This document shows positions 5,850 to 12,570 of a DNA stretch of 12,944 nucleotides, piece after piece. The translations under genes were made by a program, and so were the position numbers. Every line of letters starts with the position of its first letter. Position 1 is the stretch's first letter. The notes under the pieces are model-generated. The model had not been told where the DNA came from and searched no databases. It was given only the letters and a program-made list of their open reading frames with translations. The stretch comes from Klebsiella pneumoniae (GTDB taxonomy: Bacteria; Pseudomonadota; Gammaproteobacteria; Pseudomonadales; Azotimanducaceae), in NCBI GenBank assembly GCA_945878745.1, contig CAMDVY010000030.1, positions 1 through 12,944 on the forward strand, read 5' to 3'.

Positions 5850-7586
5850 TCACGCCGGCTCCTCTGGAAGGTCGGATTTCGTGCCAGTCTGGCGGCGCGA
5901 TTTGACCAGCTCACTGAGATACTCGCGGTTTGGATCCGCCTGCATCGACACCAGAATGGCACGACGTTCGCCGCGTCGACCCAGCTCAGTCAACCGCTTT
6001 AGCCCCTCGCGAAACTCATTCGCGATCAGCCGTTCATCATTTTCGACGACCAACGGTTGTGACGCGAGACGAATGAGGTTTTCGTAGTCCGGCTGCCCGG
6101 CTCTCATCGCCAGCAATTCATCAGTCATCGCATCCGGATTGTCACGGGCATACCTGAGCATCACCAGCATGGTGTCGCTACCCACTTCGGTCGGCAGGTC
6201 CTCATCCATGACGCCCAATGCAACTTGTGGATAACGCAGCAGGATTGCCAGCAATCGCTCCTCCAATCGGGACTGCGAGGGACGCCGTGCACTGACGCGC
6301 TCCGGGGCAGGGCGCTGGGGAAGTGCTGACACTGTCGAGTGCGAGCCCGTCAGGCGCGACAGGTGCTCCAACATCATCTGCCTGAGGATGCCTTCCTGCA
6401 CTTTTTCAATCTGTGGCATGGCCAATCCTGCCAGCCTCGCCCGATCATCGATGCTTGCGAGATTCAAACCCTGACTCAGCGTGGAAAAGAGATACTCAAC
6501 TACCGGTGAGGCGCCCTGCAGTTGTCGAAGGAACGCATCCTTGCCGTTCTTGCGGACAAAGCTGTCTGGATCTTCTGTATCGGGCAGAAAGACAAACTGC
6601 AGCCTTTTGCCGTCTGTGATGACCGGCAGGGATGCTTCCAGGGCTCGCCACGCCGCCTGGCGCCCCGCCCGATCGCCATCGAAACAGCAGACAACTTCAT
6701 CCACGGACCGGAAGAGCTTGCGCATCTGCTCGGTCGAGATGGCAGTACCAAGCGCGGCAACACAGTAAGGAATGCCTGCCTGAGCCATGGACACCACATC
6801 AAGATATCCCTCGACAACGATCAAACGCTCGAGTTTGCGGACGCTCTTGCGCGCTTCGTATAAACCGTAGAGTTCCTGACCTTTGTGGAAAATCGGTGTT
6901 TCGGGTGAATTCAGGTACTTGGGGCCATCTGCGGCGCCAATGATCCGACCACCAAATCCGACCACTCGACCACGTGTATCACGAATCGGAAACATGATCC
7001 GTTCGCGGAACTTGTCGTAGACGCGGCCATTGTCATTGCGGGTGAGCAATCCGAGTTCAAGCAGCTGTGTTTCCGGAACATCAGCCAGCGCGGTCGCGAT
7101 GGAATTCCAGCCGGGTGGTGCAAACCCGATGCAGAAGTCACGCGCAGTGATGCCGGCAACACCACGTGCCTTGAGATAGTCGATCGCCACCGAGTGATCT
7201 TTCAGAGCGCTGCGAAAGAACTGATCGGCCTTATCCATCACAGCATAGAGATGACCATCGCTTCTCTCTGGTGCAGTGTTTGCGTTTTCTCGTGGTACCG
7301 GGACGCCAACGATCGCAGCCAATGCCTCCACAGCGGGCACAAACTCCAGGCGGTCGTATTCCATCAGAAACGACAGGACTGATCCGCTGATGCCACAGCC
7401 GAAGCAGTGAAACATCTGCTTTTGTTGACTGACGGTGAAGGACGGCGTCTTTTCTTCATGGAAAGGACAGCAGGCCTTGTAATCCTTGCCTGCTTTCTTC
7501 AGTCGAACACGACGATCTATCAGGTCGACGATGTCGACCCGAGCAATCAGATCATTGATAAACGATTGGGGGATACGCCCGGCCAT
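5850..7586 (-). CDS. dnaG: DNA primase DnaG
   Basis: 578 residues, near the 581 of E. coli DnaG. N-terminal CHC2 zinc-binding domain with Cys40, His43, Cys61 and Cys64 in the usual spacing (ACCPFHEEKTPSF, then HCFGCGISG). The central RNA polymerase domain contains the TOPRIM fold: Glu259 in VVEGYLDV, ALGTA at 278-282, and Asp304/Asp306 in CFDGDRAG. Downstream come the basic-ligand region and the helical C-terminal domain that contacts the DnaB helicase (about 430-578). It makes the RNA primers for replication at the fork. The start at 7586 gives the canonical MAGRIPQSFINDLIARVDIVD opening. The SD is weak. It lies 80 bases after manC and before rpoD on the same strand, with yqeY and manC separating it from rpsU. 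Confidence 0.97.
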   Translation of the reverse strand: MAGRIPQSFINDLIARVDIVDLIDRRVRLKKAGKDYKACCPFHEEKTPSFTVSQQKQMFHCFGCGISGSVLSFLMEYDRLEFVPAVEALAAIVGVPVPRENANTAPERSDGHLYAVMDKADQFFRSALKDHSVAIDYLKARGVAGITARDFCIGFAPPGWNSIATALADVPETQLLELGLLTRNDNGRVYDKFRERIMFPIRDTRGRVVGFGGRIIGAADGPKYLNSPETPIFHKGQELYGLYEARKSVRKLERLIVVEGYLDVVSMAQAGIPYCVAALGTAISTEQMRKLFRSVDEVVCCFDGDRAGRQAAWRALEASLPVITDGKRLQFVFLPDTEDPDSFVRKNGKDAFLRQLQGASPVVEYLFSTLSQGLNLASIDDRARLAGLAMPQIEKVQEGILRQMMLEHLSRLTGSHSTVSALPQRPAPERVSARRPSQSRLEERLLAILLRYPQVALGVMDEDLPTEVGSDTMLVMLRYARDNPDAMTDELLAMRAGQPDYENLIRLASQPLVVENDERLIANEFREGLKRLTELGRRGERRAILVSMQADPNREYLSELVKSRRQTGTKSDLPEEPA

Positions 7587-7622
7587 GGCTCAAGCCTACA
7601 CCACAGCCGGATCGTCGGCAGC

Positions 7623-7643
7623 GGGCGCGGAAAGAACGCGCCC
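7623..7643 (-). other. GC hairpin between manC and dnaG
   Basis: GGGCGCG (minus strand, 7643-7637) pairs with CGCGCCC (7629-7623), 7 bp with a 7-nt loop, in the 80-base manC-dnaG gap. No T-run follows, so it is not a good intrinsic terminator. It leaves dnaG open to transcription from upstream. Confidence 0.35.
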
Positions 7644-7666
7644 TGGATTATTTGCGTGGCAGACTC

Positions 7667-9082
7667 CTAGCCTGGCTTGACACGACCGTAGACGTCATCA
7701 AACCGGACAATGTCGTCCTCACCAAGATAAGCACCCACTTGTACCTCAATCATCTCCAGATCGAGTTTGCCTGGGTTGGTAAGCCGGTGTTTGGCGCCGA
7801 TGGGAATGTAGGTACTTTCGTTCTCGACCAACATGAAGGTTCGTTCTTCACAGACGACTTCCGCCGTGCCGCGTACCACGATCCAGTGTTCTGCCCGATG
7901 GTGGTGTTTTTGCAAGGACAGGCTCGCACCTGGTTTTACCCGGATGCGTTTCACTTGATAACGCTGCCCATATTCGACTGTCTCGTAACTGCCCCACGGT
8001 CGGAACACTTCGCTGTGCACGACGTGCTCCTTCCGGTTCCGCTTCTTGAGGTCTGCAACGATTGTCTTGACGTCTTGAACACGATCCTTGGAGGAAATCA
8101 AAAGTGCATCCGGAGTATCAACCACGACCAGATCGGAAACACCGATCGTCGTGACGAGCCGATCCTGCGACAGTACGTAAGAATTAGTGGTATCCAGTGC
8201 GACGACATCGCCCTGGAGACAGTTGCCGTCCGCGTCCCGCGGCGACTCATCCCATATCGCTGACCAGGAGCCAACATCGTTCCAGCGAAATGACACCGGG
8301 ACGACCTGCGCCTTGCTGGTCTCTTCCATCACCGCGTAGTCGATGGACTCACTCGGCGAATCCAGGAATGCCTTGCCGGGCCGGAAAAAGTCGAGGTCTG
8401 GCTGACCCGTCGCAAAGGCACTACTCACCGCTGCTGCAATCGCTGGACGCAATCGCTGGAGTTCGTCGAGATAACTCTGCGCATGGAGCACAAACATCCC
8501 GCTGTTCCACAGGTAGTCACCAGTGGCCAGGTAGGATTCGGCCAGTTCCCGGACCGGCTTTTCCTTGAAAGAACGCACGGCCTGAGCGCCGCTCAACGCA
8601 GGTGCATATTGAATGTACCCGTACCCGGTTTCAGCACGATCCGGGCGCACACCGAAGGTTACGAACTGCCCACCTGCGGCAGCAGCCACCGCGAGTCGCA
8701 CCGCTTCGGCGAATGCTTCGTCCCCGGCGACGAGATGGTCTGATGGAAGGAACAGCAACAGGGCGTTTGGGTCTTCCTGAACGGCTCGGTGCGCCGCCAG
8801 CGCGATCGCGGGAGCGGTGTTCCGACCGGCCTGTTCCAGCATCAATGACAAACACGTCACGCCTGCCCCACGGCATTGTTCCGCCACGAGAAAGCGGTGG
8901 TCTTCATTGCAAACCACGATCGGCAGTTCCGCCGTGACCGCTTTGGCCCTCAACAAAGTGTTTTGCAACAATGACTTATCGCCAAACAGGGCATGAAACT
9001 GTTTGGGAAACAGCTCTCGTGATAACGGCCAAAGGCGCGTACCAGCACCACCCGCCAGAATCAGTGGGAACAATCTGGACAT
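7667..9082 (-). CDS. manC: Mannose-1-phosphate guanylyltransferase / mannose-6-phosphate isomerase
   Basis: 471 residues. The start at 9082 is set by GGAG (9092-9089) 6 bases upstream and by the family N-terminus MSRLFPLILAGGAGTRLWP; a 28-residue in-frame extension is rejected. The N-terminal nucleotidyltransferase domain shows GGAGTRLWPLSRELFPKQF (11-29), FLPSDH (111-116), and ETGYGYI (151-157) with FKEKP (172-176). The C-terminal type II phosphomannose isomerase cupin shows EVFRPWGSYE (358-367), QKHHHRAEHW (391-400, metal-binding histidines) and YIPIGAKHRL (425-434). It converts fructose-6-P to mannose-6-P and mannose-1-P plus GTP to GDP-mannose in the cytosol, feeding O-antigen, alginate-like or capsule synthesis. 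No phosphomannomutase or other polysaccharide gene adjoins it. Its position between yqeY and dnaG is atypical. It overlaps neither neighbour (132- and 80-base gaps). Confidence 0.95.
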   Translation of the reverse strand: MSRLFPLILAGGAGTRLWPLSRELFPKQFHALFGDKSLLQNTLLRAKAVTAELPIVVCNEDHRFLVAEQCRGAGVTCLSLMLEQAGRNTAPAIALAAHRAVQEDPNALLLFLPSDHLVAGDEAFAEAVRLAVAAAAGGQFVTFGVRPDRAETGYGYIQYAPALSGAQAVRSFKEKPVRELAESYLATGDYLWNSGMFVLHAQSYLDELQRLRPAIAAAVSSAFATGQPDLDFFRPGKAFLDSPSESIDYAVMEETSKAQVVPVSFRWNDVGSWSAIWDESPRDADGNCLQGDVVALDTTNSYVLSQDRLVTTIGVSDLVVVDTPDALLISSKDRVQDVKTIVADLKKRNRKEHVVHSEVFRPWGSYETVEYGQRYQVKRIRVKPGASLSLQKHHHRAEHWIVVRGTAEVVCEERTFMLVENESTYIPIGAKHRLTNPGKLDLEMIEVQVGAYLGEDDIVRFDDVYGRVKPG

Positions 9083-9170
9083 CAGGGACTCCGGGGAAAC
9101 TCGAAGGCAAAGTGTATCGAGTCGGTGCGCAGAAAAACGTATAGAAGTGCTCTGAATGGTAACCATGCGA

Positions 9171-9217
9171 CTTTCTCAGCCGCCTCTATTCACCCGCCTA
9201 TTTACCCGCCTTTCTCA
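9171..9217. repeat. Short tandem repeat framed by 8-bp direct repeats, between yqeY and manC
   Basis: ATTCACCCGCCT (9188-9199) and ATTTACCCGCCT (9200-9211) are adjacent 12-base copies differing at one base, preceded by a partial copy CCGCCT (9180-9185). The block is framed by two identical CTTTCTCA octamers (9171-9178 and 9210-9217). The right-hand octamer overlaps the last codons and stop of yqeY (stop complement TCA at 9215-9217). An 11-base palindrome ATGGTAACCAT (9156-9166) lies just beside it. Function unknown; it may be slippage, a regulator site or the scar of an insertion. Confidence 0.5.
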
Positions 9218-9664
9218 TCCAGTAAGGGCTTTCTTGACGAGCGCGCTGACCTTGCCCATATCCGCTCGCCCTTCTATGAGTGGCTTCAGTCCTGCCATGA
9301 CCTTGCCCATGCTCTGCATGCCACCCTCAACTCCCGTGACCGCCTTGGCCACCAGAACTTCCAGTTCCGATTCAGAGAGGGGTTGTGGCATGAACGACGT
9401 GATCACGTCGATCTCGTATTGCTCGACGGCAGCCAATTCATCTCGCCCAGCCTGTTTGTACTGGGTAATTGAATCATTGCGCTGCTTGACCATGCGCGAA
9501 AGCACAGACACCACTGCCGCGTCATCAAGCGTGATGCGTTTGTCGATTTCGACCCTGCGCACCTCGGAAGTGATCAGCCGCAGAGCGGCCACGCGATCAC
9601 GATCACGAGCTTTCATCGAAAGCTTGGTGGCTTCGCCAATCTGCTCAAAGAGTGTCGGCATCAT
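9215..9664 (-). CDS. yqeY: GatB/YqeY domain protein
   Basis: 149 residues, the normal length for stand-alone YqeY. Two adjacent ATGs (9664 and 9661) could both serve; no strong SD separates them. A further TTG start at 9676 is possible but less likely. Recognisable family features: the N-terminal helical part with RDRDRVAALRLITSEVRRVE and DDAAVVSVLSRMVKQRNDSI, the hinge YEIDVITSFMPQPLSESEL, and the C-terminal helical GatB-tail-like domain with GGMQSMGKVMAGLKPLIEGR ending in VSALVKKALTG. The fold resembles the tail of the GatB subunit of the tRNA amidotransferase, which suggests tRNA contact, but the role of free YqeY is not established. A gene of this family between rpsU and dnaG is common in proteobacteria. 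Confidence 0.92.
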   Translation of the reverse strand: MMPTLFEQIGEATKLSMKARDRDRVAALRLITSEVRRVEIDKRITLDDAAVVSVLSRMVKQRNDSITQYKQAGRDELAAVEQYEIDVITSFMPQPLSESELEVLVAKAVTGVEGGMQSMGKVMAGLKPLIEGRADMGKVSALVKKALTG

Positions 9665-9722
9665 GCATCCAGTCAATCATCCGGGCGCTATGGGAACGGC
9701 GTGTCCTGTCGCGAATCTCTCC

Positions 9723-9757
9723 GGTGAGCGATCGATACAAGCTTGCATCGATTCACC
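9723..9757 (-). other. Large imperfect hairpin between rpsU and yqeY
   Basis: On the minus strand GGTGA (9757-9753) pairs with TCACC (9727-9723), enclosing a near-palindromic 22-mer at 9731-9752 (ATCGAT...ATCGAT with one G-U-type mismatch pair and CAAGCTTG at the centre). Three bases bulge on one side. It begins 26 bases after the rpsU stop and has no T-run. In E. coli a terminator after rpsU trims read-through to dnaG; this hairpin sits in the equivalent place and could act as an attenuator or a 3'-end protector for the abundant rpsU message. Confidence 0.45.
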
Positions 9758-9783
9758 CCGCGAAAAATCGGTACTGTCAAAAA

Positions 9784-9999
9784 TCAGTACAGTCGCTCGA
9801 AACGACGGGTTTCCCGTTGCAGCTTTTTCTGGTGACGTTTGACGGCAGCAGCAGCCTTGCGCTTGCGCACGGTGGTCGGCTTTTCGTAAAACTCGCGACG
9901 ACGTACTTCTGACAGCACACCGGCTTTTTCGCAGGACCGCTTGAAACGTCGCAGGGCGACATCGAACGGCTCGTTTTCCTTGACTCGAACGTGGGGCAT
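9784..9999 (-). CDS. rpsU: 30S ribosomal protein S21 (bS21)
   Basis: 71 residues, identical in length to E. coli S21. The sequence MPHVRVKENEPFDVALRRFK, then AGVLSEVRRREFYEKPTTVR and the arginine/lysine-rich tail ending RRFERLY are diagnostic. Start at 9999 with AAGG 5 bases upstream. S21 binds the 30S platform near the anti-Shine-Dalgarno region of 16S rRNA and supports initiation on mRNAs. It is the first gene of the macromolecular synthesis operon and follows a good promoter (10032-10060). A 162-residue upstream extension of the frame is rejected because it crosses the promoter and the tsaD gene on the other strand. Confidence 0.97.
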   Translation of the reverse strand: MPHVRVKENEPFDVALRRFKRSCEKAGVLSEVRRREFYEKPTTVRKRKAAAAVKRHQKKLQRETRRFERLY

Positions 10000-10031
10000 A
10001 AAAGCCTTAAGCTTGGTAAAAAAGGCGGTGG

Positions 10032-10060
10032 ATTCTATCCACTGCTCCATCAGGTTGCAA
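10032..10060 (-). promoter_or_regulatory. Sigma-70 promoter of the rpsU operon
   Basis: On the minus strand TTGCAA (10060-10055) and TAGAAT (10037-10032) are separated by exactly 17 bases. The -10 has five of six consensus bases and the -35 four of six. Initiation near 10025 would give a 5' leader of about 25 nt containing the AAGG SD. It lies in the 92-base gap shared with the divergent tsaD gene. I found no equally good promoter facing tsaD. Confidence 0.65.
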
Positions 10061-10091
10061 AACTGGCGTGAGTTCAACTCCGAAATTCCAG

Positions 10092-11102
10092 ATGTACATC
10101 CTCGGAATCGAAACTTCGTGCGACGAAACCGGGGTTGCAATCTACCACCCCGAGCGTGGTCTGGTCGCTGAAAAACTACACAGTCAGGTGGATTTACACG
10201 CGGCTTATGGCGGAGTGGTGCCAGAACTCGCCAGCCGTGACCATGTGAGCCGGTTATTGCCACTGGTTCGAGAAGCAGCCGAAGAGGCCGGGTTATCTCT
10301 TTCTGATCTTGCAGCCGTAGCTTACACGGCCGGTCCGGGGCTTCTTGGTGCACTGCTGGTGGGCGCGACTTTCGGGCGAACCCTGGCCTGGGGGCTCCAG
10401 ATTCCGGCAATCGCCGTGCATCACATGGAAGCACACCTGCTCGCACCGCTGCTCGGCGACCATCGCCCGACGTTTCCATTTGTCGCACTCCTGGTATCCG
10501 GCGGCCACACCCAGCTGGTTTTGGTCCGCGCAGTAGGTGATTACACCCTGCTCGGTGAGTCGGTCGATGACGCCGCAGGGGAAGCTTTCGACAAGACCGC
10601 CAAACTGCTCGGCCTGGGTTATCCCGGTGGACCTAAACTGGCAGTCTGCGCGCTTGGCGGGACCCCCAAACGATTCAACTTTCCGCGCCCCATGACTGAT
10701 CGCCCGGGTCTCGACTTCAGCTTCAGCGGCCTCAAGACACATGCTTTGACCACCATCAGGCGACTCGAGCCGCTCACTAATCAGGACCGCGCCGACATCG
10801 CACTCGCTTTCGAGGACGCCGTGGTCGATACCTTGTTGATCAAATGTCGTCGCGCCGTTGCCACCGCGGGTGTTCAGGACCTTGTCATGGCCGGTGGGGT
10901 CGCGGCCAATCACAAGCTGCGCCAGCGAATGCAGGAGCTTGATCCCGTCCGGATTCATTACCCTGCACTAAACCTGTGTACCGACAACGGTGGGATGATC
11001 GCCTATGCAGGTTATCTTCGTTATATCCGCGGTGAGCGGGCCGGTCTTGCCATCGATACCAAAGCACGCTGGCCAATCACCGATCTCACCCGGCCGTCCT
11101 GA
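10092..11102 (+). CDS. tsaD: tRNA N6-adenosine threonylcarbamoyltransferase TsaD
   Basis: 336 residues, against 337 in E. coli. The start at 10092 gives the canonical opening MYILGIETSCDETGVAIY; a GTG at 10068 would add eight unfamiliar residues, and neither has a strong SD. ASKHA-fold landmarks: HMEAH with metal-binding His111 and His115, VSGGHTQLV (135-143), DDAAGEAFDKTAKLLGLGYP (159-178), FSFSGLKTH (209-217), MAGGVAAN (266-273), and Asp298 in LCTDNGGM. With TsaB, TsaC and TsaE it transfers threonylcarbamoyl from TC-AMP to A37 of tRNAs reading ANN codons, including tRNA-Ile. Divergence from rpsU is a conserved gammaproteobacterial arrangement. The stop overlaps the folB start by one base (TGATG), indicating translational coupling. 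Confidence 0.97.
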   Translation: MYILGIETSCDETGVAIYHPERGLVAEKLHSQVDLHAAYGGVVPELASRDHVSRLLPLVREAAEEAGLSLSDLAAVAYTAGPGLLGALLVGATFGRTLAWGLQIPAIAVHHMEAHLLAPLLGDHRPTFPFVALLVSGGHTQLVLVRAVGDYTLLGESVDDAAGEAFDKTAKLLGLGYPGGPKLAVCALGGTPKRFNFPRPMTDRPGLDFSFSGLKTHALTTIRRLEPLTNQDRADIALAFEDAVVDTLLIKCRRAVATAGVQDLVMAGGVAANHKLRQRMQELDPVRIHYPALNLCTDNGGMIAYAGYLRYIRGERAGLAIDTKARWPITDLTRPS

Positions 11103-11455
11103 TGCATGACCTGATACTCATCAAAGGCCTGCGTTTCGACTGCATCGTCGGCATCAACCCAGACGAGCGAATCAATCTTCAGCCCGTGCAACTGGACCTG
11201 GAAATCGGCACAGATATCAGCAGTGCCGCGGCAACCGAAGATATTCGCGCCACCGTGGACTATGGTGAGATCGCCATCGCCGTCGAGGCGTTCGTCAAGA
11301 CCCGCCAGTTTCTACTACTCGAGACACTTGCCGAGCAAACGACGGTTATGATCCTTGATCGCTGGTTGGTCAGCTCTGTCAGACTCACGATACTGAAACC
11401 CCGCGCAATTCCAAACGCTGACGCTGCAGGGATCTCCATCTATCGCTGCCGTTGA
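11102..11455 (+). CDS. folB: Dihydroneopterin aldolase FolB
   Basis: 117 residues (E. coli about 120). The ATG shares its A with the tsaD stop. The family fingerprint is clear: GLRFDCIVGINPDER (9-23) with Glu22, VDYGEI (52-57) with Tyr54, LLLETLAEQ (71-79) with Glu74, and LKPRAIPNADAAGISIYR at the C-terminus with Lys99. These match the four catalytic and binding positions known from other FolB proteins. The enzyme cleaves 7,8-dihydroneopterin to 6-hydroxymethyl-dihydropterin and glycolaldehyde in folate synthesis, and forms octamers in characterised homologues. It is the second gene of a tsaD-folB pair. The last 16 bases overlap the 3' end of the convergent cca gene. Confidence 0.95.
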   Translation: MHDLILIKGLRFDCIVGINPDERINLQPVQLDLEIGTDISSAAATEDIRATVDYGEIAIAVEAFVKTRQFLLLETLAEQTTVMILDRWLVSSVRLTILKPRAIPNADAAGISIYRCR

Positions 11456-12498
11456 GCCTGTACCAGGAGTTCGGTTCTCGCCTCGCGAATTGCCACGCCG
11501 AGTGCTGGTCCAGACAAGTCAGCAAACGAACTCGCCTTGATGTCCCGCATGGCGGTTACGAGATCTCGCACGGCCGACAGATTGATCCCGTAGCGACGTT
11601 CATGAAAGGCCAGTATGTCTTCCGCAATACCGGGTTCATGAAACGCGCGAATTCGTTCGAGCACCTGCAACGTCTGGCTCGCATCAGCGGTCTGCCACTG
11701 CGGGATAACATCTCTCGACAGATGTACCCGGACAACAAAATCGCAAATCAGATTCGGGACTCGGACTCTCGAACAAAGGTTTTTTATGTCGCCTTGCGTA
11801 AACCCTTCACACCAGACTGCGAGTAGCTCCTCACCATGAAGTGTGAGGCCCGGATCGCGAGGCAAAGATCGTTGCCACTCAACAAAGAACGGCACCAGTG
11901 CTCCGGCCTCCTGTAGCACGTCGAGAAATCGATATGGTGCGGGCGCGTACAGCACCTTGTGCAATTCCTGCCAAACCCGCTCTGCAGGCAACTCGTCCAG
12001 ACGGTGTTCGCACACCATTGTCTGCATCAATTGCATGGTCTCGCCGCTGACCTGAAATCCCGGCAACTGCGCCGCAAAGCGGGCGACTCGCAAGACACGC
12101 AGTGGATCTTCCTCAAAAGCTGGCGAGACGGCCCTTAACATTCTCCTTTCAAGATCGGCTCTGCCGCCCCAAGGATCGACAAGATTGCCAGCCTCATCCA
12201 TCGCCATGGCATTGATCGTCAGATCACGCCGTTGAAGATCTTGTTCCAGCGAGACATCGGACGCCGAATTCGTTGCAAAACCCTTATGACCAACGCCAGT
12301 GCGTCGCTCAGTTCTGGCCAGGGCAAACTCTTCTCGAGTTTGCGGATGCAGAAAGACGGGAAAATCCGCACCGACCTGCTGGTAACCCGCGGCCTGCAGT
12401 TCTTTGGCGGTGCCGCCAACAACTACCCAATCGCGGTCCTGCACGGGCCTGCCAAGCAGTTGATCGCGAACAGCGCCGCCGACGAGAAAGATTTTCAT
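11440..12498 (-). CDS. cca: CCA-adding enzyme (tRNA nucleotidyltransferase), short form without an HD motif
   Basis: 352 residues, about 60 shorter than E. coli Cca (412). The catalytic class II nucleotidyltransferase head is intact: VGGAVRD (6-12), the metal-binding Asp21/Asp23 in VQDRDWVVVG, ARTERR (61-66), RRDLTINAMA (90-99), and DPWGG (108-112). The neck is EDPLRVLRVARFAAQLPGF (130-148), with nucleotide-recognising ELPAERVWQE (169-178). E. coli-type enzymes carry a C-terminal HD phosphohydrolase domain; here no His-Asp dyad is visible and the tail looks shortened, so phosphatase and phosphodiesterase side activities are probably absent. It builds or repairs the CCA end of tRNAs; the tRNA in this window encodes its own CCA. 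It lies 72 bases after apaH on the same strand, with no strong SD. Confidence 0.93.
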   Translation of the reverse strand: MKIFLVGGAVRDQLLGRPVQDRDWVVVGGTAKELQAAGYQQVGADFPVFLHPQTREEFALARTERRTGVGHKGFATNSASDVSLEQDLQRRDLTINAMAMDEAGNLVDPWGGRADLERRMLRAVSPAFEEDPLRVLRVARFAAQLPGFQVSGETMQLMQTMVCEHRLDELPAERVWQELHKVLYAPAPYRFLDVLQEAGALVPFFVEWQRSLPRDPGLTLHGEELLAVWCEGFTQGDIKNLCSRVRVPNLICDFVVRVHLSRDVIPQWQTADASQTLQVLERIRAFHEPGIAEDILAFHERRYGINLSAVRDLVTAMRDIKASSFADLSGPALGVAIREARTELLVQAQRQR

Positions 12499-12517
12499 GG
12501 CAGCGAATTGTACGCCG

Positions 12518-12532
12518 TGGTCACCGTGACCA
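12518..12532. repeat. 15-base palindrome in the apaH-cca gap
   Basis: TGGTCAC (12518-12524), one central base, then GTGACCA (12526-12532): a perfect inverted repeat 20 bases upstream of the cca start codon. As RNA it would form only a short hairpin; as DNA it has the form of a dimeric operator. No regulator can be named. Confidence 0.35.
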
Positions 12533-12570
12533 TAGCGTCCGGTAGTCGCTAATCGAATCTTCGTGATCCA

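Noticed and set aside
9751..9780. Perfect -35 hexamer TTGACA on the minus strand (9780-9775) just after rpsU
   Set aside because: The best -10 at 17-18 bases (GGTGAA or GTGAAT) matches the consensus at three positions at most and lies in the hairpin arm; not enough for a promoter call.
10000..10488. Upstream extension of the rpsU frame to 234 residues
   Set aside because: It would cross the rpsU promoter and the tsaD 5' half. The 71-residue form matches bS21 exactly in length and ends.
10293..10958. 221-residue minus-strand frame
   Set aside because: Antisense shadow of tsaD, which has every catalytic motif.
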